Of a stretch of DNA of 64,000 nucleotides, positions 30,203-40,821 are shown piece by piece (positions within the stretch are counted from its first letter, which is position 1; every line of letters starts with the position of its first letter). A program made the position numbers and the translations under genes. Source of the stretch: Treponema sp. (lineage in GTDB: Bacteria; Spirochaetota; Spirochaetia; Treponematales; Breznakiellaceae); assembly GCA_009784975.1 (NCBI GenBank), contig WQXG01000001.1, forward strand, positions 1 to 64,000. The letters run 5' to 3'. The notes beneath the pieces are model-generated. The model saw only the letters and a list, made by a program, of their open reading frames with translations. It was not told the origin of the DNA and searched no databases.

Positions 30203-30918
30203 TGAAAAGTTCCCTTGTTTTTTTAAAAGTTCCCCCAAATTTTCCCAAACAATTAAAAGGGGGCTCCCTCAGAGATGATGATGTTTTTTTAATTAATTCC
30301 GATATCCCGATCCCTGTAGAAATTTCCGGAGAGATTGATTTTGCAGATCTTACAATGGATATGATACTTGCCGGAATGTTACGCGCTATTGAAGAACGTC
30401 AGGCAAAACAGGAATGGATAGATTATTACAGCGCCTTTGTGCTTTTTTTGCGGCCGGATATTATTACCAAATTAAATGAAATGAAAGATATGGGTCTTGC
30501 AGAAGAAAGTTATTTGAATGCATATAAATTTGTAAGAGACGGCAAGGCAGAAGAAGGTCTTGCCAGTATCCGTGATTTTCTTGAAGATTACCCCGGCTCC
30601 TGGAACGGCTGGTTCATTTTGGGCTGGGCTCTTCGGCTGCTTGGCAGATGGCAGGATGCTTTGGCTGCTTTAAAAAAAGCTATCGAACTCGGCGGCGATT
30701 ACAGCAACACAAGAAATGAGCTTGCTATTTGCAAGATGGAAATGGCAGATTATGCCGGTGCAAAACAGGAACTTGAAATTGCTATTAAGGATGACCCAGA
30801 AAATGTAACAATAATTTCCAATCTGGGGGTGCTTGCTCTTAAAACCGGTTATGAAAATGAAGCAGCATCGTATTTTAAAAAAGTGCTTGAGCTGGATGAA
30901 GATGACCCGGTCGCGTAA
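30202..30918 (+). CDS. TPR-repeat protein
   Basis: ALAALKKAIELGGDY...AASYFKKVLELDEDDP TPR pattern. Confidence 0.75.
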   Translation: MKSSLVFLKVPPNFPKQLKGGSLRDDDVFLINSDIPIPVEISGEIDFADLTMDMILAGMLRAIEERQAKQEWIDYYSAFVLFLRPDIITKLNEMKDMGLAEESYLNAYKFVRDGKAEEGLASIRDFLEDYPGSWNGWFILGWALRLLGRWQDALAALKKAIELGGDYSNTRNELAICKMEMADYAGAKQELEIAIKDDPENVTIISNLGVLALKTGYENEAASYFKKVLELDEDDPVA

Positions 30919-30941
30919 ATGTTTTTTACCTGAGATTAAAT

Positions 30942-33368
30942 TTAAACCGGAAGCGCCAGTTTCAGCACTTCTTCGAATCTTTCTACCGCGTGGAACTCTA
31001 TTCCTTTTTTTACATGATCCGGTATTTCATCCAAATCGCGTTCGTTTTGTTTAGGGAAAATAATATGCTTTGATTTATTGCGCCGGGCTGCGATTGTTTT
31101 TTCCTTAAGGCCGCCTATGCCCAAAATTAAACCGGTCAGGGATAACTCTCCTGTCATTGCCAGTTTTGGCGTGATGATTTTTCCGCGCATAAGGGAAAGA
31201 AGCGCTGTTGCCATTGTAATGCCGGCAGAGGGACCGTCTTTTGGGGTAGCGCCTTCCGGGATATGCAGATGAATGTGGTTTTTTTCAAACCATTCGCGTT
31301 TAACTCCGTAGTGTTCAACAGCAAGTTTGCGCGCGACTGTCATGGCTATTATGGCGCTTTCTTTCATTGTGTCGCCCATTTTGCCGGTGAGGGTAAGTCC
31401 TTCTTCGCCGGGGATGGATGTTGCTTCAATTACAAGAGTGTCGCCTCCCATGCTTGTCCAGGCTAAACCTACAGACATTCCCGGTTTATCCGCTGTTTTA
31501 ATATCGTCTTCGCGGAATAAAGGTTTGCCAAGCTGTTTTTCTACAAATTTTCTATCGATATTAAAATGAAAAGATTTAGCTTGCCCTGTTTCATTGATTT
31601 TTTCTTCTTCTTCCACAATTTGTTTTGCCAGCTTGCGGTGAATCTTGTCAAGGTTTTTTTCAAAATTACGCACTCCCGCTTCGCGTGCATAGGAATTTGC
31701 TATAAACAAAAGGCTTTCTTTTGTATATTTTATTTGATTCTTTTTTAGCCCGTTTTTTTCTATGCTTTTTGGAACAAGATAACGTTTTGCAATTTCCAGT
31801 TTTTCCGTATCAATGTATCCGGGCAATTGGATTATTTCCATACGATCCAAAAGCGGCGGCGGAATAGTATCCATTGTGTTTGCTGTAACAATAAAAAAAA
31901 CATTGGAAATATCAAATGGTAAATCCAGGTAATGGTCGCGGAATGCGTTGTTTTGCTCGGGGTCAAGCACTTCAAGCAGAGCGCTTGCAGGATCTCCGTG
32001 ATAACTGGAACTCATTTTATCGATTTCGTCGATCATAAAGACGGGGTCTTTGGTTTTAACGATTTTAAGCCCCTGTATTATTTTGCCCGGTAATGCGCCG
32101 ATATAAGTGCGCCTGTGCCCTTTTATTTCCGCTTCGTCTCTCATGCCGCCGACAGAAAAACGGAAAAATTGCTTGCCAAGAGCGCGCGCTATAGATTTGC
32201 CAACAGAGGTTTTTCCTACTCCGGGCGGTCCCACAAGGCAGACAATAGAACCCGCGCTCTGCTGCACAGCACCCTGCTGTACACCGCTGCTTTGCTGCGC
32301 AGCACTCTGCTGCGCAGTACGCAGTTTTCTGACAGCCAGGTATTCTATAATACGCTCTTTTACATCTTTTAGCCCGTAATGATCGGCTTCCAGAATAGCC
32401 CGCGCGTTTTTTAATTCAAAGTTTTCCGCAGGAGGATTATTCCATGGAAGAGCGGCAATAACGTCAAGATAATTGCGCGTAACTGTAAATTCCGCCGAAT
32501 TAGGCTCCATTAGCTGAAACTTTTCCAGCTCTTGTTCCACTGTTTCCTTTACTTCGCCTTCAAAATTAAAAGCGTCAAATTTTTCTTTTAAGCGCTGATA
32601 GTCTGAACTTTTGGCATCGGTTGTCATTCCAAGTTCTGTTTTAATGGCTTTAAGTTCTTCTTTTAAGAAGTAATCGCGCTGGGATTTTTCTATTTTTTCG
32701 TTTATTTCTTTTTGAATTTTTTTCTGAATGCGCAGGAGTTCCTGTTCTTTTTTTATAAAAACAAGCACCTGTTCCATGCGTTTTCGTACATTTAATATTT
32801 CCAGTATTTTTTGCTGTTCTGCCTTGTCAATGTTAAGAATGCTGGCGATAAAGTCTGCGATTTTTCCGGGATGATCGATATTGATCATATTAAGGCGCAT
32901 TTCTTCGGAAAACAGCGGGTTGTTTTCGCTGATTTGCTTCATTTCAGAAATCAATGCGCGTGTAAGCGCTTTAACTTCGCTTGTATTGTCTTCTTCTTCG
33001 TCAAGGTATTCAACTGCGGCAACAATGGGATTGGACGAATGAAGGGTTTTCTTTATCTTAAACCGTTTAAGCGTAGAAATAAAAATATTAACGCCGCCGT
33101 CCGGCAAATTTATTTTTTTTACAATTTTGGCGGCTGTACCTATCGTATATAAATCTGAGATAGACGGAGCATCGGTTTCATTTAACATCATCACAAGCCC
33201 GATAAGTCCGTTGCCGGAATTGGCGTCTTCTACAACTTTTACATCAGTAGGGTTGCCGATCATGATGGGCGTAAAAATTCCCGGAAAGATAGGTCTCCCC
33301 AAAAGAGCCACAAGCGGCAGCTTGTTGGGTAAAATTTGATCAATAGGCACTACACTTTGTTCTGACAT
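30942..33368 (-). CDS. lon: ATP-dependent Lon protease
   Basis: GPPGVGKTSVGKSIARALG; catalytic EGATPKDGPSAGITMATALLS. Confidence 0.97.
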   Translation of the reverse strand: MSEQSVVPIDQILPNKLPLVALLGRPIFPGIFTPIMIGNPTDVKVVEDANSGNGLIGLVMMLNETDAPSISDLYTIGTAAKIVKKINLPDGGVNIFISTLKRFKIKKTLHSSNPIVAAVEYLDEEEDNTSEVKALTRALISEMKQISENNPLFSEEMRLNMINIDHPGKIADFIASILNIDKAEQQKILEILNVRKRMEQVLVFIKKEQELLRIQKKIQKEINEKIEKSQRDYFLKEELKAIKTELGMTTDAKSSDYQRLKEKFDAFNFEGEVKETVEQELEKFQLMEPNSAEFTVTRNYLDVIAALPWNNPPAENFELKNARAILEADHYGLKDVKERIIEYLAVRKLRTAQQSAAQQSSGVQQGAVQQSAGSIVCLVGPPGVGKTSVGKSIARALGKQFFRFSVGGMRDEAEIKGHRRTYIGALPGKIIQGLKIVKTKDPVFMIDEIDKMSSSYHGDPASALLEVLDPEQNNAFRDHYLDLPFDISNVFFIVTANTMDTIPPPLLDRMEIIQLPGYIDTEKLEIAKRYLVPKSIEKNGLKKNQIKYTKESLLFIANSYAREAGVRNFEKNLDKIHRKLAKQIVEEEEKINETGQAKSFHFNIDRKFVEKQLGKPLFREDDIKTADKPGMSVGLAWTSMGGDTLVIEATSIPGEEGLTLTGKMGDTMKESAIIAMTVARKLAVEHYGVKREWFEKNHIHLHIPEGATPKDGPSAGITMATALLSLMRGKIITPKLAMTGELSLTGLILGIGGLKEKTIAARRNKSKHIIFPKQNERDLDEIPDHVKKGIEFHAVERFEEVLKLALPV

Positions 33369-33388
33369 AATATTATATTATTTTTTTT

Positions 33389-33482
33389 GCGCAGAGACGC
33401 AAAAACGCAGAGAACAAGGAGATAATAATTCTCTCTTTATTCTTCTCTGCGATCTCTGCGCCTCTGCGTCTCTGCGAGAGGT
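33389..33482. repeat. CGCAGAGACGCAGAG-type interspersed palindromic repeat
   Basis: gcgcagagacgcaaaaacgcagag ... ctctgcgcctctgcgtctctgcgagagg. Confidence 0.75.
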
Positions 33483-33491
33483 CTTACCCAA

Positions 33492-34811
<1,320 letters not shown>

Positions 34812-34926
34812 TTATATGATAATGTTGCGATATTTTGGGAAGTAAGTCAATGTGCTATCGGGTGTTTCTCCGGCGAAAACACCTATTCAAATGTTTAAAA
34901 AAACGTTAAAATTACCTTAACTATTT

Positions 34927-36543
34927 ATGGAATTTAAAAACTTCAACCTACACCAGGATTTACAAAGAGGCATAGATGAAGCCGGATATATCACATGTAT
35001 GCCTGTTCAGGAACAGGTGTTGTCTAATACGTTCGGCGGGAGCAGACCGGCAAGCGACCTCTATGTGCAATCTCAGACGGGGACGGGAAAAACGGCTGCT
35101 TTTTTAATCGTTATTTTTCAGCGGATGCTGACAGAAGATCCCCTGTTTAAGCGCAAAGCCCTTATAATGGCTCCGACAAGGGAGCTGGCTGTACAAATAG
35201 AAGAAGAAGCGAAAATGCTGGGTAAATATCTGCCTTTTAAAACCGGCGCATTTTACGGCGGCGTGGGTTATGCCCAGCAGGAAAAATTATTAAGGGATAA
35301 CGCGCAAATTCTGGTGGGAACACCCGGACGTGTTCTAGATCTGAATAAATCCGGGAAAATGAATTTGATGGATATTTCGTTTCTGGTTCTTGATGAGGCT
35401 GATCGTATGTTTGATATGGGTTTTTATCCCGATTTACGCAAACTTATCAAAGTAGTGCCTGCGGTTGATCGCCGCCAGACTATGCTGTTCAGCGCGACAT
35501 TGAATGCATGGGTTAAAAATCTTGCCTGGGAATATACTAAATCGCCCATTGAGATTGAGATTAAACCTGAAATTGTTACAGTAGAAGAAATTACCCAGAT
35601 TCTTTATCATGTTCCTTCCGAAGAAAAGATGCCGCTTTTGCTTGGTATTATCGAACGCGAAAAACCGGAAAGCATGATTGTTTTCTGCAATACCAAAAAA
35701 CATACCGAAATTATTGCAAAGCGTTTACGCCTGAACGGAATCCCTTGCGAGTTTATAATCGGCGATTTGCCGCAGGTAAAACGGCTTAAGGTGATAAATA
35801 ATGTTAAAGCCGGAAAAATTAAAACGCTTGTCGCTACCGATGTTGCGGCGCGCGGTCTTGATATTGAAAGTCTTTCAATGGTAATTAATTACGATGTGCC
35901 TACAGAGGCAGAAAATTATGTTCACCGTATCGGCAGGACGGCGCGCGCGGGAAAAACAGGAAAAGCGGTAACTCTTGCAAGTGAGCAGGATGTATACGAG
36001 CTGCCCGCCATTGAGCGCTATATCGGCAAAAAGGTGCCGTCGGAAATGGCGGGGCAGGAACTTTATGCAGAAGATAAAAGCGCGCATCAGTATATACAGA
36101 CCGATTATTATGAAGGCAGACAAAAAGACGACAGGCGCGGTGCAAAGCCGAAAGGAAAACCTCCTCGCCGGGATGCCGAGCCGCCGAGAAATAATATCAG
36201 GAAAGATTCTCGAAGAGACGTACGTCAAGACGTGCGTCAAGACGTGCGCAATGATGCGCGTGGAAAACGGAAAGAGACTTGGGGTACAGCTCCGGGGAAA
36301 GTTCAAATTGTTGCCGCAGACAAGGACTTGTCAGACAAGTATTTGTCACAGCTATCCATGGAAGAGCGGATGGCTCTTTATAAAAAGAAATATGCCAGGA
36401 CAGGAAAGCCTGCCGCCGTCAGTGAAACCAAAAAACATGAAGAAATACCTTTGGCTGAAGTAAAGCAGGAAGTATCACCCAGGAATGCCGGTACTGCCGG
36501 AGGATTCTTTTCTAAACTTATAGGACTATTCAGAAAAAAATGA
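34927..36543 (+). CDS. DEAD-box RNA helicase
   Basis: QTGTGKTAAF, VLDEADRMFDMGF, HRIGRTARAG. Confidence 0.95.
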   Translation: MEFKNFNLHQDLQRGIDEAGYITCMPVQEQVLSNTFGGSRPASDLYVQSQTGTGKTAAFLIVIFQRMLTEDPLFKRKALIMAPTRELAVQIEEEAKMLGKYLPFKTGAFYGGVGYAQQEKLLRDNAQILVGTPGRVLDLNKSGKMNLMDISFLVLDEADRMFDMGFYPDLRKLIKVVPAVDRRQTMLFSATLNAWVKNLAWEYTKSPIEIEIKPEIVTVEEITQILYHVPSEEKMPLLLGIIEREKPESMIVFCNTKKHTEIIAKRLRLNGIPCEFIIGDLPQVKRLKVINNVKAGKIKTLVATDVAARGLDIESLSMVINYDVPTEAENYVHRIGRTARAGKTGKAVTLASEQDVYELPAIERYIGKKVPSEMAGQELYAEDKSAHQYIQTDYYEGRQKDDRRGAKPKGKPPRRDAEPPRNNIRKDSRRDVRQDVRQDVRNDARGKRKETWGTAPGKVQIVAADKDLSDKYLSQLSMEERMALYKKKYARTGKPAAVSETKKHEEIPLAEVKQEVSPRNAGTAGGFFSKLIGLFRKK

Positions 36544-38192
36544 TTACAGTTACAGATTTAAGCCTAATCTTCGGAGAGCGGACGCTCTTTAAAGATGTTA
36601 ATTTAAAGTTCACGCCCGGTAACTGTTACGGGATAATCGGCGCAAACGGAGCGGGGAAGTCTACTTTTTTAAAAATACTTTCCGGCGAAATAGAACATGA
36701 CAAAGGTGATGTAAGTATCGGGAAAAATCAGCGTATTGCTGTTCTTAAGCAGGATCACTTTGCATTCGAGGAATATACCGCGCTGGAAACAGTTGTTATG
36801 GGTTACCAGAAACTTTACGCAGTGCAAAAAGAACGCGAAGCAATTTATGCAAAAGAAGATTTTACAGAAGAGGATGGTCTTCGCGCAAGTGAGCTTGAGG
36901 CGGACTTTGCAGAGCTGGGCGGCTGGGAAGCCGAAGCGCAGGCAGGTCAGCTTCTTTCCGGTCTAGGTCTTGATGAAGCTGATCATGAACGCCTGATGGC
37001 AGAACTGGATGAATCAAAAAAAGTGCGTGTGCTTTTGGCGCAGGCTCTTTTCGGCAATCCTGACATTTTGCTATTGGACGAACCAACCAACGGTTTGGAT
37101 CTTGAATCGATTTCATGGCTGGAAGATTTTTTAATTGAATTTCCAAATACGGTAATTGTCGTATCTCACGACCGTCACTTTTTAAATGCTGTTTGCACAA
37201 ATGTCTGCGATATCGACTACGGCAAAATTACTCCTTATTCCGGCAACTATGATTTCTGGTATCAGATGAGCCAGATTCTCCAAAGGCAGGCGCGGGATCA
37301 GTTAAAAAAGATGGAAGATAAAGCAAGGGAACTGAAAGAATTTATTCAGCGGTTTTCGTCTAACGCAAGCAAGAGCCGGCAGGCAACTAGCCGTAAAAAA
37401 GTGCTGGAAAAACTCAACCTTGATAATGTGCCTGTAACAAGCCGAAAGTTTCCCTATGTCGGTTTTAAACCGGATCGCGAAATCGGCAATAATGTGCTTC
37501 ATGCAGAAAACCTGAATTTTTCATTTGAAAACAAAGCGCTTTTAAAAGATTTTTCGCTGACAGTGAACAAGGGCGATAAGATATCTTTTGTGGGGCTGGA
37601 ACATTCTTCTAAGACCGCGTTATTTGACATTATTGCAGGCGTAAAACCTGCGGAAAACGGCGATTACTCCTGGGGGCAAACAACATCGGTTTCCTACTTT
37701 CCAAAAGAAAACTCATCTTTTTTTGATTCCGATTTATCTATTACCGACTGGTTAAGGCAATATTCGCAGGATCAGGATGAAACCTATGTGCGCAGTTTTT
37801 TGGGGCGGATGCTTTTTTCCGGCGAAGAAGCTCTTAAACCTGTGCGGGTTTTAAGCGGCGGCGAAAAAGTGCGCTGCATGCTTTCCATGATGATGCTCTC
37901 CGGCGCCAATGTTTTAATCCTGGACGAACCGACCAACCATTTAGACCTGGAAGCCATCACAGCTCTTAATGACGGTCTTATTGCCTTTCCCGGCGTGATA
38001 CTTTTTAATTCGCACGATCACGAATTTATCAATTCTATCGCAAACCGAATAATAGAAATTTTACCTCAGGAAAAAAATCCCGGCGGTCTTATCGATCGCA
38101 TGATGCCGTTTGACGATTACCTAAAAGACGCCAATGTGAAGCAGCTTCGAAGCGCTGCGTACCAGGAGGGGAACCTTCGCCTGCGGCTATAA
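36540..38192 (+). CDS. ABC-F family ATPase
   Basis: Two ATP-binding cassettes (GANGAGKST; LSGGEKVRCMLSMMMLSGANVLILDEPTNHLD). Confidence 0.95.
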   Translation: MITVTDLSLIFGERTLFKDVNLKFTPGNCYGIIGANGAGKSTFLKILSGEIEHDKGDVSIGKNQRIAVLKQDHFAFEEYTALETVVMGYQKLYAVQKEREAIYAKEDFTEEDGLRASELEADFAELGGWEAEAQAGQLLSGLGLDEADHERLMAELDESKKVRVLLAQALFGNPDILLLDEPTNGLDLESISWLEDFLIEFPNTVIVVSHDRHFLNAVCTNVCDIDYGKITPYSGNYDFWYQMSQILQRQARDQLKKMEDKARELKEFIQRFSSNASKSRQATSRKKVLEKLNLDNVPVTSRKFPYVGFKPDREIGNNVLHAENLNFSFENKALLKDFSLTVNKGDKISFVGLEHSSKTALFDIIAGVKPAENGDYSWGQTTSVSYFPKENSSFFDSDLSITDWLRQYSQDQDETYVRSFLGRMLFSGEEALKPVRVLSGGEKVRCMLSMMMLSGANVLILDEPTNHLDLEAITALNDGLIAFPGVILFNSHDHEFINSIANRIIEILPQEKNPGGLIDRMMPFDDYLKDANVKQLRSAAYQEGNLRLRL

Positions 38193-38240
38193 TCATTGAA
38201 TTTTTTTATTATCTATAATATAATGTTATAAGGAGAAAAT

Positions 38241-38618
38241 ATGAATATAAAGAATATTTTAAAAGATAAGAAAAAAATGAGAATTATCGGGATAATTGTA
38301 ATGATAATAGCAGTTGTGATTTTTACAACTAACGAAAAGGCTCACTCGCTTCTTGCTCCCATTATTAATGCGGCGCAGATAATAGCCGGAACAGAATCAA
38401 CTCCGGCAGCAAGCCAAAGGTCAACCTCAGCTCCGGCTTCAACGGGTTCTTCAACAGGCTCTTCAGCTTCAGGCAGCTCCGTACTGCCATCGACAACTCC
38501 CAATTACTCAACTACAAACAGTCAGCAGCTGTGGACAGAAATAAGAAGAGGTTACGCAGACGGGGATCAGGCTGCGGAAGCAGAAATGCAGAAAACACGC
38601 AGGTATAGGGATAGGTAG
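38241..38618 (+). CDS. hypothetical membrane-anchored Ser/Thr-rich protein
   Basis: N-terminal TM, SD aaggag. Confidence 0.6.
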   Translation: MNIKNILKDKKKMRIIGIIVMIIAVVIFTTNEKAHSLLAPIINAAQIIAGTESTPAASQRSTSAPASTGSSTGSSASGSSVLPSTTPNYSTTNSQQLWTEIRRGYADGDQAAEAEMQKTRRYRDR

Positions 38619-38619
38619 C

Positions 38620-38677
38620 CCAGAAATGTATGCCTAAAGATTTTGCTTGGGGTCCTGTCGGCGGCCATTAAGCGCCC
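38620..38677 (-). repeat. dispersed palindromic element, copy 3 (fragment, inverted)
   Basis: CCAGAAATGTATGCCTAAAGATTTTGCTTGGGGTCCTGTCGGCGGCCATTAAGCGCC matches reverse complement of right half of copies 1/2. Confidence 0.8.
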
Positions 38678-38769
38678 ATAAAAATGGTAGTTGCTGCCAG
38701 TTTTCTATTTTTCTTGCTAAATGAACAAAAAAATGATAAGATAAACTACCACGATAAAGGAGCGAAAGC

Positions 38770-39528
38770 ATGAAAAAAGGAATTATATTGGTTTTAATTT
38801 TGTTATTGGTTTTAACTGCATGTTTTAATAAAGGGAAGCCGGAAGGTGCCTCAACTGACCTGCAAACGCTTTCTTTTGAGTTCAGGTTTAATTTGCTTGA
38901 AGATGATCCGGCAAATAATTACTTCGCCTGGACACTGGAAAGAACAGGTGCCAATGGAGCAAGGGAAAAAAGAGTTGTAAAGGACACTCTTGATCCTGCA
39001 AGAACAACGGTTCCTCAGGGGCTTGTTGACATGCAAACAGGCGCAAGCGTATTTTTATCAACATTTGAGTTTAATAGGGCAAGAAATGATATTCATGGCA
39101 GAAGTGTTTTTCCCGGGTCGCTTCGCGGGCTTTTACTGTTTGCGGTTTCTCCCTGGAGCTATGTGATTGATGAAGATCTTCGCGTTGAAAAGGACGGTAA
39201 AAAACTCACATTCTTCTGGACACACCATGCAACATCGCACATGCTTTGGACAGATGAAAACGGCAAGATCGATCTTTCCAGCTGCAGCGCAACGCTTACT
39301 ACCTGCGACAGAGCTGCTCCCGGAATAATTCGCGTTAAACCCGAATTTCTTAAAGACGGTGCTGATGCTTCGAACAGAGCCAGTATTGATTGGGAAAAAG
39401 TTATCCCCAACATGAACACAAGCAGCCTTGCTTCAACCGATTTTCATTACACCGGCAAAACAACCGCAGAATATAACAATGGAATAATCTTAATTAAAGG
39501 CGACCTTGTTTTGGAACCTAAAGAATAA
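38770..39528 (+). CDS. putative lipoprotein
   Basis: Lipobox LVLTACFNK. Confidence 0.7.
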   Translation: MKKGIILVLILLLVLTACFNKGKPEGASTDLQTLSFEFRFNLLEDDPANNYFAWTLERTGANGAREKRVVKDTLDPARTTVPQGLVDMQTGASVFLSTFEFNRARNDIHGRSVFPGSLRGLLLFAVSPWSYVIDEDLRVEKDGKKLTFFWTHHATSHMLWTDENGKIDLSSCSATLTTCDRAAPGIIRVKPEFLKDGADASNRASIDWEKVIPNMNTSSLASTDFHYTGKTTAEYNNGIILIKGDLVLEPKE

Positions 39529-39536
39529 TATTATTT

Positions 39537-40253
39537 ATGGCTTGGGTATTCGGCGGTAAAAAATTCGGACAATATACTTATGAACATTGGTTTGATCATG
39601 AGTATGAAGATAACCTTTTGGAAAATGTTATACTGCGGCTGGAAGAAGAAAAAGATTACAGAAATGTCGAAGATTTAACAAGGGAAGCATTCTGGAACGA
39701 ACATTTTCCCGGATGCGATGAACATTTGCTGATACACAATTTAAGAAAAGCCAAAGAATTTGTTAAAGAATTGGATTTTGTTGCAATTCACGAAAATTTA
39801 ATTGTTGGAAATATTGTTTATGTTAAAACAACAGTTAAAGACGATGATAAAGAACATGATATGCTGACATTTGGACCTGTGAGCGTACTGCCGGAGTATC
39901 AAAAAAAAGGCATAGGTAAAAAACTAATAATTCATACTATTAATATATCCAGAACAATGGGATACAAAGCGATAATAATTTACGGGGATCCTGAATACTA
40001 CAAAAAATTCGGCTTCTTTGAATCTAAAAAATATAATATTACAAATAAAGAAGGTAAATTTCCTGCGGCGCTCCTTGTTTTGGAATTATATCCCGATGCA
40101 TTAAACGGCATAAAAGGAATATTCGACGAAGGAAAAGCCTATGAAATAAATGCAGATGAATTGCCGGAGTTTGATTTACTGTTTGGCAAAAAAGAAAAGG
40201 GGTATAAGGCATCACAGGATAGATTTAAAGTGTTGGCTGATAAGTATGTATAA
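39537..40253 (+). CDS. GNAT-family acetyltransferase
   Basis: VLPEYQKKGIGKKLI motif. Confidence 0.8.
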   Translation: MAWVFGGKKFGQYTYEHWFDHEYEDNLLENVILRLEEEKDYRNVEDLTREAFWNEHFPGCDEHLLIHNLRKAKEFVKELDFVAIHENLIVGNIVYVKTTVKDDDKEHDMLTFGPVSVLPEYQKKGIGKKLIIHTINISRTMGYKAIIIYGDPEYYKKFGFFESKKYNITNKEGKFPAALLVLELYPDALNGIKGIFDEGKAYEINADELPEFDLLFGKKEKGYKASQDRFKVLADKYV

Positions 40254-40261
40254 AAGCCGCG

Positions 40262-40290
40262 TTGACATTTATTAAAAAACATTATATAAA
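40262..40290 (+). promoter_or_regulatory. promoter TTGACA-N17-TATAAA, 6 nt before ATG
   Basis: Read directly. Confidence 0.7.
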
Positions 40291-40296
40291 CTATAC

Positions 40297-40773
40297 ATGG
40301 AAATAATTGTTTATTATTCGCCTAAAAAGTACAGAGTTATCGCGATTAGAGATTATCTAATAAAAAACAACATCCCGGTAACAAGTATAAAACTTGGTTT
40401 TTATATGGCAATGCGTTCCGGAAGGAGCGGAAGAAATGATGAATTAGATATATCAATCGAAGATTTTAACGAAGAATTAAATGATGCTCAGGTTTTTGAG
40501 ATATATATTGACGAAAAACATGAAGACAATGTTCAGCAATTATTTGAAAACTTTGATATAGAAACATTTTTTAACGACTGTATTTATAAATCAAATGATT
40601 ACGACGAAGCATTTGAAGTATGCCGGTTATTAAATAAAAGCGGTTTTAAATGCGACGACGTTTTTACCGTCACCGATATAGACACAAATACCGAAGAATA
40701 CTTATTATTCATCGACCCGGAAATAAAAGAAGACGCCATGAAAATAATTGAAGAATATCAAGCAAAAAGGTAG
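40297..40773 (+). CDS. hypothetical protein
   Basis: Long ORF, promoter directly upstream. Confidence 0.7.
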   Translation: MEIIVYYSPKKYRVIAIRDYLIKNNIPVTSIKLGFYMAMRSGRSGRNDELDISIEDFNEELNDAQVFEIYIDEKHEDNVQQLFENFDIETFFNDCIYKSNDYDEAFEVCRLLNKSGFKCDDVFTVTDIDTNTEEYLLFIDPEIKEDAMKIIEEYQAKR

Positions 40774-40811
40774 CAGCTACCATTTTTGGAAGTGGTAGCT
40801 GCTACCTTTTT
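40764..40811. terminator. bidirectional intrinsic terminator, 19-bp perfect stem between convergent genes
   Basis: AAAAAGGTAGCAGCTACCA...TGGTAGCTGCTACCTTTTT. Confidence 0.9.
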
Positions 40812-40821
40812 ACATCATTTT

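Noticed and set aside
32107-32379. Plus-strand Cys-rich ORFs (CCTAPCCTPLLCCAALCCAV)
   Set aside because: Antisense reading of the Gln/Ser repeat in lon; not a Cys-rich peptide gene.
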